Positions 24,088-31,876 of a stretch of 32,029 nt of DNA are shown piece by piece. Made by a program: the position numbers and the translations under genes. The stretch's first letter is position 1. Every line of letters begins with the position of its first letter. Source of the stretch: Armatimonadota bacterium (lineage in GTDB: Bacteria > Armatimonadota > Armatimonadia > Armatimonadales > Capsulimonadaceae); assembly GCA_025353925.1 (NCBI GenBank), contig JANXNV010000028.1, forward strand, positions 1 to 32,029, given 5' to 3'. Under the pieces are notes generated by a model, which was not told the origin of the DNA, made no database searches, and worked only from the letters and a program-made list of their open reading frames with translations.

Positions 24088-25325
24088 CCCACGAAATCAT
24101 CGTCATCGGCGGCGGGGCCGCCGGAATGCTGGCGGCGCGTCGGGCCGCCGAGGGCGGGGCCAGAGTCACGCTGCTGGAGAAGAACGACCGGCTGGGGATG
24201 AAGATACTCATCTCCGGGGGCGGCAAATGCAACCTCACGCATGCCGGGCCGATGGAAGACGTCCGGGCGAAGTTTCGGGCGAATGAAGCGCGGTTCCTGA
24301 AGCCTTCGTTTTACCGGTTTACCAACGACGACTTCCTGAAGATACTCCATGACCGGGGCATGGCGACTTACGTCCGGCCCGATGGCCGCATCTTCCCCGT
24401 CGAGCCGGCCAATGCCAAAGACGTGGTCGCACATCTCACGGACTATGTCACGGAGGCCGGGGTCAGCGTCAAATACGGGGCGGCGGTCACGGGGCTGGCC
24501 ATGGACAGCGGACGGATCACCGGCGTGGAAGCCGGCGGCAAGATGCTGAAAGCGGAGCGGGTGATCGTCTGCACCGGCGGATCATCTTATCCGGCGACGG
24601 GGACGACCGGCGACGGCTGGAAGTGGCTGGCGGGCCTCGGGCACACCCTGGTGCCGCTGCGGGCGGCCCTCGCTCCACTGTACCTCAATGATGCCGAGCC
24701 GGACTGGTCGGGGGTCGCCCTGCGCGAGACGACGCTTCGGGCGCGGTCCGGGCCGGGCGGCAAAGAGTTTATGCGCTGGACCGGGGATCTGCTGTTTACA
24801 CACAAGGGCCTGTCCGGGCCGACCGCACTCGGCGTTTCGCGGGAGATCGCCGAGCGAGCCGACGGCGGCAGCGCGGTCGAAGCCGATCTGTCCCCGACCC
24901 AAACCTGGGAGGAGCTGCAGACGGACCTGCGGCGTCAGATGACCGAGAACCCGCGCAAAACGGCGGCCTCACTGGCGGCCCCGTTTGTGCCTGCCCGACT
25001 TTTGGAGCCGCTGCTGGCCTCCGCGGGGGTGTCGGGCGAGACTCGCGGGGCGTATTTGCCTGCCAAATCGCTGAATAAGCTAGTGACGGCGATCAAGGGC
25101 TGGCCGCTGGGGACCGTCCGGCACGTCCCCCTAGAGCGCGGCGAAGTCGTCGCCGGGGGTGTGTCTTTGGACGAAGTGGAACCGCAGACGATGCGCTCGA
25201 AAGTGATAGCGGGCCTTTACCTCTGCGGCGAAGTTTTAGACATCGCCGGGCCGGTCGGCGGGTACAATTTGCAGGCGGCATGGAGCACTGGATTTGTCGC
25301 AGGCGAGGCGGCGGCACAGGCCTAA
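24084..25325 (+). CDS. HI0933-family NAD(P)/FAD-dependent oxidoreductase
   Basis: A 413-residue flavoprotein. The N-terminal Rossmann FAD site IIVIGGGAAGMLAARRAA, LLEKNDRLGMKILISGGGKCN, a mid-protein VIVCTGGSSYPATGTTGDG, LLFTHKGLSGPTAL and a C-terminal LYLCGEVLDIAGPVGGYNLQAAWSTG are the hallmarks of the HI0933/YhiN/BaiN group, whose general cell role is not settled. ATG 24084 overlaps the preceding stop as ATGA; an ATG at 24066 is also open but would extend into the preceding gene without benefit. A hairpin plus T-run follows directly. Confidence 0.92.
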   Translation: MTHEIIVIGGGAAGMLAARRAAEGGARVTLLEKNDRLGMKILISGGGKCNLTHAGPMEDVRAKFRANEARFLKPSFYRFTNDDFLKILHDRGMATYVRPDGRIFPVEPANAKDVVAHLTDYVTEAGVSVKYGAAVTGLAMDSGRITGVEAGGKMLKAERVIVCTGGSSYPATGTTGDGWKWLAGLGHTLVPLRAALAPLYLNDAEPDWSGVALRETTLRARSGPGGKEFMRWTGDLLFTHKGLSGPTALGVSREIAERADGGSAVEADLSPTQTWEELQTDLRRQMTENPRKTAASLAAPFVPARLLEPLLASAGVSGETRGAYLPAKSLNKLVTAIKGWPLGTVRHVPLERGEVVAGGVSLDEVEPQTMRSKVIAGLYLCGEVLDIAGPVGGYNLQAAWSTGFVAGEAAAQA

Positions 25326-25380
25326 CTCGCAAAATAACAGCCGTCGAAAGCTATCTTTTGCGAGTGTGTAATTTTTTGTT
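25325..25380 (+). terminator. Probable intrinsic terminator of the flavoprotein gene
   Basis: ACTCGCAAAA (25325-25334) is exactly complementary to TTTTGCGAGT (25356-25365). A run of TTTTTTG follows a few bases later. The stem starts within the stop codon. The 21-base loop is rather large. Confidence 0.5.
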
Positions 25381-25385
25381 TTCTG

Positions 25386-25394
25386 TGGTATACT
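25386..25394 (+). promoter_or_regulatory. Extended -10 promoter candidate for the RNA-binding protein gene
   Basis: TGGTATACT fits an extended -10 (TGnTATACT). No good -35 is seen. It implies a leader of about 165 bases before the start at 25566, in which I see no clear fold. Confidence 0.45.
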
Positions 25395-25565
25395 GAACTC
25401 GAAACCGGGATTTCACCGGCTCTCTTCCTTGTTCGCATCGGTTTGATGCCACTCTCTGCGATTTCCCGGCTCCTTCGGCTTGCGTCCGTCGCGTCTTCGA
25501 AACTCCTCAGTGACGGCCTCACTCTCCGCGAAGGAGGTCTCTCACTCGAAAGGAGCCATACTTCC

Positions 25566-25943
25566 ATGGCAACCAAACTTTATGTCGGTAACCTGAGCTA
25601 TCAGACGACTGACCAGCAGCTCCACGATCTGTTTTCTGAAGCCGGCAACGTCTCCAGCGCACAGGTTGTCACCGACCGCTACACGGGCCAGGCCCGCGGC
25701 TTCGGGTTCGTCGAAATGGCGAGCGAAGATGAAGCGCAGCAAGCGATCGCCGCGATCAATGGCCGCAACATCGATGGCCGTGCCCTGGTCGTCAACGAGT
25801 CCCGCCCGCGTGAAGGCGGAGGAGGCGGTGGCGGCAGCCGTGGCGGTGGTGGTGGCGGCGGCAGCTATGGCGGCGGTGGTGGCGGCGGAAGCCGCGGCGG
25901 CGGCGGTGGTTACGGCGGCGGTGGCGGCGGCGGCCGCTACTAG
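25566..25943 (+). CDS. RRM-type glycine-rich RNA-binding protein
   Basis: 125 residues. One RNA recognition motif (about 3-80) with RNP2 LYVGNLSY and RNP1 RGFGFVEM is followed by a C-terminal tail of about 45 residues made almost only of Gly with scattered Ser, Arg and Tyr, ending GGGRY. Such proteins in cyanobacteria and other bacteria are often cold-induced RNA chaperones. AAAGGAG lies about ten bases before ATG 25566; an upstream in-frame ATG (25443) would add an unrelated extension and has no such site. A strong terminator follows. Confidence 0.93.
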   Translation: MATKLYVGNLSYQTTDQQLHDLFSEAGNVSSAQVVTDRYTGQARGFGFVEMASEDEAQQAIAAINGRNIDGRALVVNESRPREGGGGGGGSRGGGGGGGSYGGGGGGGSRGGGGGYGGGGGGGRY

Positions 25944-25985
25944 TTCGCGCTGGGCATTTTGCTCAGGTAGCCGAAAATAAAAGAG

Positions 25986-26023
25986 AGCGGCAGGCTTCAA
26001 TGAAGCCTGCCGCTCTTTTCGTT
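25986..26023 (+). terminator. Strong intrinsic terminator after the RRM gene
   Basis: AGCGGCAGGCTTCA and its exact complement are separated by one base and followed by CTTTTCGTTT. The stem is preceded by A-rich sequence, so it could also work in the opposite direction for the convergent gene. Confidence 0.9.
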
Positions 26024-26036
26024 TCTGATGCGAGAT

Positions 26037-26216
26037 CCGTAGGGGCGGGGCTTGCCCCCGCCCTCTTTGTCTTTCTTGACTTCGTTTCTTGCTCTCCTGG
26101 TTACGCACGGAACACAAGCAGAACACAAGCGGAACATGAGGAACAGAACACGAGGAACACAACATGAGGAGCACAACATGAGGAGCAGAGGGCGGGGGCA
26201 AGCCCCGCCCCTACGG
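26037..26216. repeat. 180-bp element bounded by perfect 30-bp inverted repeats
   Basis: The arms at 26037-26066 and 26187-26216 are exact complements over 30 bp. They begin CCGTAGGGGCGGGGCTTGCC, and each arm can also fold on itself (GGGCGGGG/CCCCGCCC). The interior carries degenerate short tandem units (variants of GGAACACAAGC and two copies of CACAACATGAGGAG). It lies between the convergent RRM and glycosyltransferase genes, nine bases from the latter's stop. GC-rich arms of this type occur as dispersed intergenic repeats in several bacterial phyla. Confidence 0.85.
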
Positions 26217-26224
26217 GTTGAGTC

Positions 26225-27439
26225 TCACCCATTCCGCCCCTCGTCCCCACGGTCCAGAGACAGCAGCGTGTCCACTTTTCCAGGTTCCTTCTTCCGCCCT
26301 GCGATCAATGTTTCGTAGATCGCAATCACCCGCGCTCCCACCTTTTCGGGGGTTTGCGCGGCGGCCCCGCGCCGAGCTTCGTCGGCCATACATCGGTGCA
26401 GGGCCGGGTCGGAGAGCAGGCGCAGGGCGGCATCCGCCATGGCCTGCGGATCGTCGGCGACCAGGAAGCCGTCCACGCCGTCCCGGACCGATTCGGGTGC
26501 CCCGCCGGCATTGACTACCACCGCGGGCAGGCCCGCCGCCAAAGCCTCGCCCACGGCTAGGCCCTGCGTCTCCGTCTTGGAGGGAAAAAGGAAGACGTCG
26601 GAGGCCTGGAAGAGCGGATCGAGCTTTGTTCGGCCCAGAAAGCCCGTGAAGCGGGTCCGGCGATGGACTCCCAGCGCACGGGCACGGTTCTCCAGACCGA
26701 CCCGGCTTTTCCCGCTGCCCGCCAGCACCAGGTAGGTGTCGTTAGTTCGGTTCGTGATCTCAGCAAACGATCTCAACAGCAGATCGAGGTTCTTCTCCTG
26801 AGCCAGTCGACCCACATAGAGCAAAATGCGGGCATCGGGCGGCAGACCCAGCTCGGATTTGACCTCGGTGGCCCGTGTCAGCACGTAGGGAGGGGCAGGA
26901 ATCCCCGTCGGAACGACCGTGACGGGCGACTGCACATGGTAACTTTCGATTAATACGCGGCGGGTCAGCTCCGAAGGAGCCAGCACATGGTCGCAGGTGT
27001 CGTAAAAACGGCGCATCCAGCGGATCAGCAGCCAGCGCGTCGAGCCGACTGTCGGCAGCGGCAGGTAGTGCGCGTATTCGGTGTAAAGCGTGTGGTTCGT
27101 CGCGACATGCGGGATCGCAAGTGTTTGAGCAACGCGGCGAGCCATCATCCCGAGAAAGAAAGGTGACTGGGAATGGACGATATCCAGGTTGAGTGTTGGA
27201 ATGATCTTCGCGATACGCGGTGAAAAGGGGATCGGGAGCACATAGTCCGGCTCGACTACGGAGTTGAACGACGCAAAGCGAAAGACCCCTTCGCGGTCGT
27301 CGGTGTACCGGGGGTAGCGTGACGTGAAAACAAACACCGCATGCCCCGCCTGTTCGAGCCGGGCGATCAGGGTCTGGACCGACGTGCTGACGCCGTTGAT
27401 GATCGGCGGGTAGCTTTCCGTGAAAATTCCGATACGCAT
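26225..27439 (-). CDS. GT4-family glycosyltransferase
   Basis: 404 residues with the two-Rossmann-fold GT-B plan. The N-terminal acceptor domain begins RIGIFTESYPPIINGVS (the glycine-rich loop) and has VHSQSPFFLG and ATNHTLYTEYAHY. The C-terminal donor domain has LLYVGRLAQEKNLDLLL and the EX7E-type motif PSKTETQGLAVGEALAAGLP. It most resembles 1,2-diacylglycerol 3-glucosyltransferases and related mannosyltransferases that work on membrane lipids, but the acceptor is uncertain. It lies just downstream of queA on the same strand, 33 bases away. Confidence 0.88.
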   Translation of the reverse strand: MRIGIFTESYPPIINGVSTSVQTLIARLEQAGHAVFVFTSRYPRYTDDREGVFRFASFNSVVEPDYVLPIPFSPRIAKIIPTLNLDIVHSQSPFFLGMMARRVAQTLAIPHVATNHTLYTEYAHYLPLPTVGSTRWLLIRWMRRFYDTCDHVLAPSELTRRVLIESYHVQSPVTVVPTGIPAPPYVLTRATEVKSELGLPPDARILLYVGRLAQEKNLDLLLRSFAEITNRTNDTYLVLAGSGKSRVGLENRARALGVHRRTRFTGFLGRTKLDPLFQASDVFLFPSKTETQGLAVGEALAAGLPAVVVNAGGAPESVRDGVDGFLVADDPQAMADAALRLLSDPALHRCMADEARRGAAAQTPEKVGARVIAIYETLIAGRKKEPGKVDTLLSLDRGDEGRNG

Positions 27440-27453
27440 AGTGTTTGGGTCTA

Positions 27454-27487
27454 GCTTACACGATCAGCATGCTTACACGATCAGCAT
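27454..27487. repeat. Tandem 17-bp duplication at the 3' end of queA
   Basis: GCTTACACGATCAGCAT occurs twice in direct succession (27454-27470 and 27471-27487). The right-hand copy contains the last codons and stop of queA; the left-hand copy lies in the gap to the glycosyltransferase. Confidence 0.9.
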
Positions 27488-28522
27488 GGCGTCTCCGAAC
27501 GAGAGAAATCGGTAATCGTCGCCCAGAGCTGTTTGATAGGCCCGGCGGATGAACTCCGTCCCGGCAAGGGCACTGACCAGCAGCAGCAGCGTGCTGCGCG
27601 GCATATGAAAATTGGTGACAAGAGCATCGACGACTTGAAACTTGTAGCCCGGGGTGACATACAGCGACGTTTCCCCCTCCGCAGCCGCGATCCAGCGCGG
27701 GCCGACTGCCGCACTCTCGAGGGTTCGAGCCGAAGTCGTCCCGACCGCAAAGATACGCCCCGTGGCACTATTCACGGTCTCGGCGGCCTGCTCGCTGACA
27801 GTGTACCGTTCAGCGTGCATTTCATGCGACGCGATGTCTTCTGTTTTGATGGGCCGGAATGTCCCCATGCCGACATGCAGTGTCACGCGGGCAATTTTGA
27901 CGCCTCGCGCCTCAATCTCGGCGAGAAGCTCGGGGGTAAAGTGCAGGCCGGCCGTCGGGGCCGCCGCCGAGCCGCCCTGGTCGGCGTAGACCGTCTGGTA
28001 GCGATCCCGGTTCTCCGGCGGCAGAAGCGTTTGAATATACGGCGGCAGGGGGGACTGAGCACGGGCGGAGATGACGTCCTCGATAAACATCTCCGCCGGT
28101 GTGGAGAAGCGCAGGAGGCGGCCGCCTCGATCATCGGTGCGCTCCAGGACTTCGCAGGAGAGACCGTCTCCAAACTCGACCACGGCACCCGGAAGCCACT
28201 TTTTCCCCGGACGTACCAAAGAGTGCCACAAGCCGTCGGCGACACGCTCCGTGAGAAACGCTTCCAGCCGCTCATCGGGATGTCCGGGCCGCGATCCGAA
28301 GAGGCGCTGGGCGGTGACCCGCGTGTCGTTCAGCACGAGCACGTCACCGGCCTGCAAATAGTCCGGCAGATCGGTGAAGTGGCGATGGGCCAGAGTCTGG
28401 TCGGCACGGGTCAGCACCAGCAGACGCGACGAATCGCGCTGCCCCAGCGGCACCTGCGCGATGCGGTCTACAGGCAGCGCATAATCGAAATCCGAAAGTT
28501 GTAAATTGGGGAAATTTTCCAT
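27473..28522 (-). CDS. queA: S-adenosylmethionine:tRNA ribosyltransferase-isomerase
   Basis: A 349-residue enzyme that transfers and isomerises the ribosyl part of SAM onto preQ1-modified tRNA to give epoxyqueuosine. Family blocks are visible: FDYALPVDRIAQVPLGQRDSSRLL, DVLVLNDTRVTAQRLFG, LPPYI, the catalytic region YQTVYADQGGSAAAPTAGLHFT, VTLHVGMGTFRP, HEMHAERY, VGTTSARTLES and LVTNFHMPRSTLLLLVSAL. Length is normal. A consensus promoter lies 21 bases before the start. A small hairpin, GCAGTC/GACTGC, occupies the start of the leader right next to the ATG. Confidence 0.97.
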   Translation of the reverse strand: MENFPNLQLSDFDYALPVDRIAQVPLGQRDSSRLLVLTRADQTLAHRHFTDLPDYLQAGDVLVLNDTRVTAQRLFGSRPGHPDERLEAFLTERVADGLWHSLVRPGKKWLPGAVVEFGDGLSCEVLERTDDRGGRLLRFSTPAEMFIEDVISARAQSPLPPYIQTLLPPENRDRYQTVYADQGGSAAAPTAGLHFTPELLAEIEARGVKIARVTLHVGMGTFRPIKTEDIASHEMHAERYTVSEQAAETVNSATGRIFAVGTTSARTLESAAVGPRWIAAAEGETSLYVTPGYKFQVVDALVTNFHMPRSTLLLLVSALAGTEFIRRAYQTALGDDYRFLSFGDAMLIV

Positions 28523-28542
28523 GGCAGTCTGATGACTGCATT

Positions 28543-28571
28543 ATTGTAGCGGAAGGTCGTCCAGATGTCAA
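28543..28571 (-). promoter_or_regulatory. Sigma-70 promoter of queA
   Basis: On the minus strand TTGACA (28571-28566) and TACAAT (28548-28543) are separated by 17 bases. The leader is very short. Confidence 0.85.
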
Positions 28572-28586
28572 GAGGCCGGTTGCGAT

Positions 28587-29051
28587 TTAGCCGTGCAGCG
28601 TTTTGGAAAGACGCGCCACCATGCCGTTGCCATCGTGGTGAAGATCGACCTGATCCATCAGAGCACGCATCAAACGGATCCCGCGCCCGCCTAAAGCGTC
28701 AGTGCCGACATCCTCGGGAACACGGGTCGGGTCGAAGCCCTGTCCCTGATCGCGGATCTCGATGTGCAGGCTGTTTCCCGTAAAGCGGCAGAGAATCCTA
28801 ATTTGGCTGGTTGCGTCCGGGGAGCCGTACAAGATGGCATTGGTCACAGCCTCTCCAGTCGCGATTTCGATGTCTCCCAAGTCCAGGCCCGCAAATCCGG
28901 CCTCAATCGCCAGAGTGCGGATTCGCTCCCGTGCCTGCCCCGCATTCTGGGGATGCGCGGTGATTTCAAACTGGTCCCGAAGTTCTTTCAAGAAGTCGCC
29001 CCATCTATCAATTGTCTGCAGAAGGCTTTCTCGGTCTGCATGTCTTTTCAC
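28587..29051 (-). CDS. RsbW-like ATP-binding anti-sigma/serine kinase
   Basis: 154 residues of a stand-alone GHKL ATPase. N box EAVTNAILYGS, G1 box IRDQGQGFDP and G2 box GGRGIRLMRALMDQVD are all present, in the compact form typical of the RsbW/SpoIIAB/BtrW group that bind sigma factors or phosphorylate STAS anti-anti-sigma proteins. No sigma factor, STAS protein or PP2C phosphatase is in the window, so its partner is elsewhere. The frame begins with GTG 29051 (VKRHADRESLL); a weak GGGTAAG precedes it. It is divergent from the reductase gene and precedes queA on the same strand, though queA has its own promoter. Confidence 0.85.
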   Translation of the reverse strand: MKRHADRESLLQTIDRWGDFLKELRDQFEITAHPQNAGQARERIRTLAIEAGFAGLDLGDIEIATGEAVTNAILYGSPDATSQIRILCRFTGNSLHIEIRDQGQGFDPTRVPEDVGTDALGGRGIRLMRALMDQVDLHHDGNGMVARLSKTLHG

Positions 29052-29105
29052 GCTTACCCAGTTCGGCGGCGCCCCTAAACGAAGGCGACTGTTTTTGCTG
29101 TTTCG

Positions 29106-29135
29106 TTGACAGATGCCGTCCCCGCGAAGTATAAT
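29106..29135 (+). promoter_or_regulatory. Sigma-70 promoter of the nitrite/sulfite reductase
   Basis: TTGACA (29106-29111) and TATAAT (29130-29135), both exact consensus, with an 18-base spacer. The leader after it has TTAG-rich repeats (ACTAGGGAATTAGT at about 29158) that could be an operator. Confidence 0.85.
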
Positions 29136-29198
29136 ACCAGTATTGGCAACTAACTTACTAGGGAATTAGTTTTAGAAATTTAGTTTAGGAAAAATAGC

Positions 29199-30857
29199 AT
29201 GAGCGACGTCAAGCAAACCAAAGAAGAGCGGCTGAAAAAAGAGAAGGCCGGTCTGGACGTACTGACAGATATTTACCGTTACGCCGAAGAAGGGTTCGAC
29301 GCGATCGACCCCGGTGACTTCATGCGGTTCAAGTGGTACGGCGTGTACCAGCAGCGGCCCAACAACGGCCACTTTATGATGCGGATCAAAGTCCCCGGCG
29401 GGCGGCTGACCACGGAGCAGCTCCGTGCGCTGTCTTCGCTGACTGCTGACTACGCACGCGGCATTGCCGATATCACGACGCGGCAGACCATCCAGCTGCA
29501 CTGGCTGACTATCGAAATGATGCCCGACATCTTCGCCCGTCTGAAGGCGGTCGGCCTGACCACCGCTGGGGCCTGCGGCGACATCACGCGCAACCTGACT
29601 TCCTCCCCGGCAGCAGGATTCGACCCGGACGAAATCACGGACCCGCGCCCGGTGGTCGATGCCCTGCAGGCCTACTTCCACTTGAACAAGGACTTCGGCG
29701 ACCTGCCGCGCAAGTACAAGATCGCTGTGGAAGGCTCCCCTATCCAGAGCACCCTGCCGCAGATCAACGATGCCTCGCTGGTCGCTTACCGCCGCCCCTC
29801 GGACGGCGTGGCCGGATACCATTTTTTCGTCGGCGGGGGCCTGTCGCTCCAGCCGTTCTTCGGCCAGCAGCTTGACTTCTTCGTGCCCGCCGACCAGATC
29901 GACAAGATCGTGGATGTCCAGCGTGCAATCACCGAGTGCTACCGCGACGCTGACCAGCTTCGCCTGAAGCGCACCCGTGCCCGCCTCAAGTACTTGATGG
30001 CGGACTGGGGGCCGGAGAAGTTCACGGAAGAAGTCCGCAAGCGGCTGGACTGGTCCCCGGACCCCGCCGCCCCCGGCTTTGCCTTCTCCGATGAGACGTT
30101 CCGCGACCATCTGGGCGTCAACCCCCAGCGGCAGCCCGGCCTGCACTGGATCGGCCTGTGCGTCCTTTCGGGCCGCATCACCGATGAGCAGATGCGCCGC
30201 GCCGCCGATGTCGTGGACAAGTACGGGGCCGGGGAAGTTCGCCTGACGAACGTCCAGAATATGCTGATCCCGCATATCGCGACGGAGGATCTGGAAGGGG
30301 CGCAAGCCGATCTCGCCGCCGCCGGGTTCGAGTGGGATGTTCCCAGCATTCGGCGCGGGGCAATCGCCTGCACGGGCATCGAGTTCTGCAACCTGGCGAT
30401 TACCGAGACGAAGCTGAAGATCAAAGAGGTGGTCGGCTACCTGGAAACAGTCACGCCGAACCCTTACGAGCGGGGCCTGAAGATCAACATGAACGGCTGC
30501 CCGAACTCCTGCGCCCAGCATCACGTCGGCGACATCGGCCTGCAAGGCTGCCTCGCCCGCCGCGACGACGGCACGCAGGTGGAAGCCTACGATGTCCACC
30601 TCGGCGGCGATCTGGGCCTGCACCCGTCGTTCACCCGGGCCATCCATCGCAAGGTGCCCGCCGAGAAGATCAAGTACGCCCTGGGCAACGTCATCACGCG
30701 CTTCCAGGAGACGCGGCAAGGCGAGGAGCGGTTCGCCCAGTGGGCGCACCGCCACACCAATGAAGAGCTGGACGCCTTCCTCGGCGTCGAGACCATCGTC
30801 GGTGCCCCCGATCTGCCCGCCTCCGCCCAGGGAGCCGGGGCGACAACTTGGCGGTAA
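29199..30857 (+). CDS. nirA: Ferredoxin-dependent nitrite (or sulfite) reductase, siroheme and 4Fe-4S
   Basis: A 552-residue assimilatory reductase. Two ferredoxin-like repeats are seen (PNNGHFMMRIKVPGG near the N-terminus and GLHWIGLCVLSGRIT in the middle), plus siroheme-binding segments (DITTRQTIQLHWL and TRNLTSSPAAG). The 4Fe-4S/siroheme cysteines are C391 and C397 (ACTGIEFC) and C434 and C438 (MNGCPNSC). The set fits the NirA group that reduces nitrite to ammonium with ferredoxin; sulfite reductases share all of these, so the substrate is not certain. AGGA precedes the ATG and a consensus promoter drives it. No nitrate transporter or nitrate reductase gene lies within the window. Confidence 0.9.
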   Translation: MSDVKQTKEERLKKEKAGLDVLTDIYRYAEEGFDAIDPGDFMRFKWYGVYQQRPNNGHFMMRIKVPGGRLTTEQLRALSSLTADYARGIADITTRQTIQLHWLTIEMMPDIFARLKAVGLTTAGACGDITRNLTSSPAAGFDPDEITDPRPVVDALQAYFHLNKDFGDLPRKYKIAVEGSPIQSTLPQINDASLVAYRRPSDGVAGYHFFVGGGLSLQPFFGQQLDFFVPADQIDKIVDVQRAITECYRDADQLRLKRTRARLKYLMADWGPEKFTEEVRKRLDWSPDPAAPGFAFSDETFRDHLGVNPQRQPGLHWIGLCVLSGRITDEQMRRAADVVDKYGAGEVRLTNVQNMLIPHIATEDLEGAQADLAAAGFEWDVPSIRRGAIACTGIEFCNLAITETKLKIKEVVGYLETVTPNPYERGLKINMNGCPNSCAQHHVGDIGLQGCLARRDDGTQVEAYDVHLGGDLGLHPSFTRAIHRKVPAEKIKYALGNVITRFQETRQGEERFAQWAHRHTNEELDAFLGVETIVGAPDLPASAQGAGATTWR

Positions 30858-30878
30858 GGCCCGAGAGGTAAGAAGCCC

Positions 30879-31154
30879 ATGAACACCGTCTCCCTGGCAG
30901 TCCGAATTGAGCGCGAAACTCTCAGCGATGGGCAGCCCCTTTATGTTGCCCTTTGCCTCGAGTTGGATATGGCCTGTCAGGGAGCGAGTGTGGAAGAAGC
31001 CAAAGAAAACCTGACCGACGCCGTCCAGTCCTTCTTCGAGTTAGCCACGCCTTCCGAGATCGAGCGTCGGCTGCCGCTGGTCAGTCCGAACAACGTGTTT
31101 CTGACACAGATCGAGGTTCCATTTGGGCAGACTGCGAGTCTTGTCAGGGCTTGA
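30879..31154 (+). CDS. hicB: HicB-like antitoxin
   Basis: 91 residues with the HicB-type half-RNase-H fold pattern (VSLAVRIERE, YVALCLELDMACQGASVEEAKENLTDAVQSFFE). This small class lacks a separate C-terminal DNA-binding domain of clear type. It overlaps the HicA-like gene by 32 bases. It lies 21 bases after the reductase stop, with GAGAGG upstream, and may be partly read through from the reductase promoter. Confidence 0.82.
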   Translation: MNTVSLAVRIERETLSDGQPLYVALCLELDMACQGASVEEAKENLTDAVQSFFELATPSEIERRLPLVSPNNVFLTQIEVPFGQTASLVRA

Positions 31155-31350
31155 ACTTTGCAAAATTCTGGAAGCGAATGGCTTTGTATTCATTCGGCAC
31201 GGAAAGGGTGACCATGACGTTTATTTGCGTACAGCCAATGAAACGTCCTACACTGTGTCCGTGCCGGTGCACAAAGAAGTCGCCGTTGGAACCCTCGCTT
31301 CCATAGCTCGGCAATCCGGGCTGCCGCGAAGTCTGTTTGAGACACCGTGA
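31123..31350 (+). CDS. hicA: HicA-like mRNA interferase toxin
   Basis: 75 residues with the double-stranded-RNA-binding-like HicA fold: VLSGLELCKILEANGFVFIRH, then GKGDHDVYLR with the probable catalytic His, VPVHKEVAVGTLASIARQSGL. TTG 31123 is the likely start: GAGG lies seven bases upstream and it gives the family's normal N-terminus. The antitoxin comes first here, the reverse of the classical hicAB order but common in this sub-group. The usual GSH around the active His is GDH. Confidence 0.85.
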   Translation: MGRLRVLSGLELCKILEANGFVFIRHGKGDHDVYLRTANETSYTVSVPVHKEVAVGTLASIARQSGLPRSLFETP

Positions 31351-31378
31351 AGAACCATCGGCAGTATCGTGTCGGCGG

Positions 31379-31410
31379 AAAGGGCGAGCCAAATGGTTCG
31401 CCCTTTTTTA
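31379..31410 (+). terminator. Intrinsic terminator after the HicBA pair
   Basis: GGGCGAGCC pairs with GGTTCGCCC (one G-U pair) around an AAAT loop and is followed by TTTTTT. With AAA on the other side it may serve both directions. Confidence 0.92.
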
Positions 31411-31436
31411 GTGCTTTGCCCTATCTGTAGCTACAA

Positions 31437-31802
31437 TCACTCCATAGGAGGCGTGATCTGCGTGGGGAATACTGCCCCCACCGAAAGCTCCTCGCTCCGG
31501 TCCTCAGTCCAGTACACTTTGCCCCCACTTTGCAGGTGACCGGTCATAATTATTTTTGCCACCCGAATTGCCAAGCACAGCGCCCCGAGGCTATCTGTGT
31601 TTCTGATTTCGGGCAGTCTACCTGTCCAGCCATAAAGCGCAAGCGAACAGGCCGCCTCGTACTCATCCACTTGATAGGGTCGGCCAATTTGGATAGTCAC
31701 GTTCTGTGATTGACCATTTTGATCGACGCTGACTAATTTTCTTTCAGCGATTACGTCCTCAATGGGTGAGTTCCTAAACGCTTCGCGCTCGTCGCTTGTC
31801 AT
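31437..31802 (-). CDS. Small conserved protein, DUF6968-like
   Basis: 121 residues from ATG 31802 (MTSDEREAFRNSPIEDVIAE). The middle reads VTIQIGRPYQVDEYEAACSLALYGW and then NTDSLGALCLAIRVAKIIM, a pattern I associate with the DUF6968 family (IGRP, then a central G and 'DSLQAL' helix); the assignment is from memory. AGGAT lies about eight bases before the ATG. It follows the end of an incomplete gene by 74 bases on the same strand, an arrangement compatible with an immunity protein behind a toxin, but nothing else supports that. Confidence 0.6.
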   Translation of the reverse strand: MTSDEREAFRNSPIEDVIAERKLVSVDQNGQSQNVTIQIGRPYQVDEYEAACSLALYGWTGRLPEIRNTDSLGALCLAIRVAKIIMTGHLQSGGKVYWTEDRSEELSVGAVFPTQITPPME

Positions 31803-31876
31803 ATGGGCACATCCTGTTCGGGCTAGAGTGGAAAACAAAACGTGGCGATTGCTATGGCCCCCTCGATGACAAAAGC

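Noticed and set aside
25815-25940. Dense GGC/GGT repeats that look like a DNA tandem repeat
   Set aside because: They encode the glycine-rich tail of the RRM protein in frame; the period is irregular and broken by Ser, Arg and Tyr codons.
26070-26190. Possible CRISPR array in the repeat core
   Set aside because: The units are 9-14 bp, degenerate and without spacers, and there are no cas genes.
29172-30755. A 527-codon open frame antisense to the nitrite/sulfite reductase
   Set aside because: The sense strand encodes a full reductase with all four cluster cysteines; the antisense product has no recognisable pattern or promoter.
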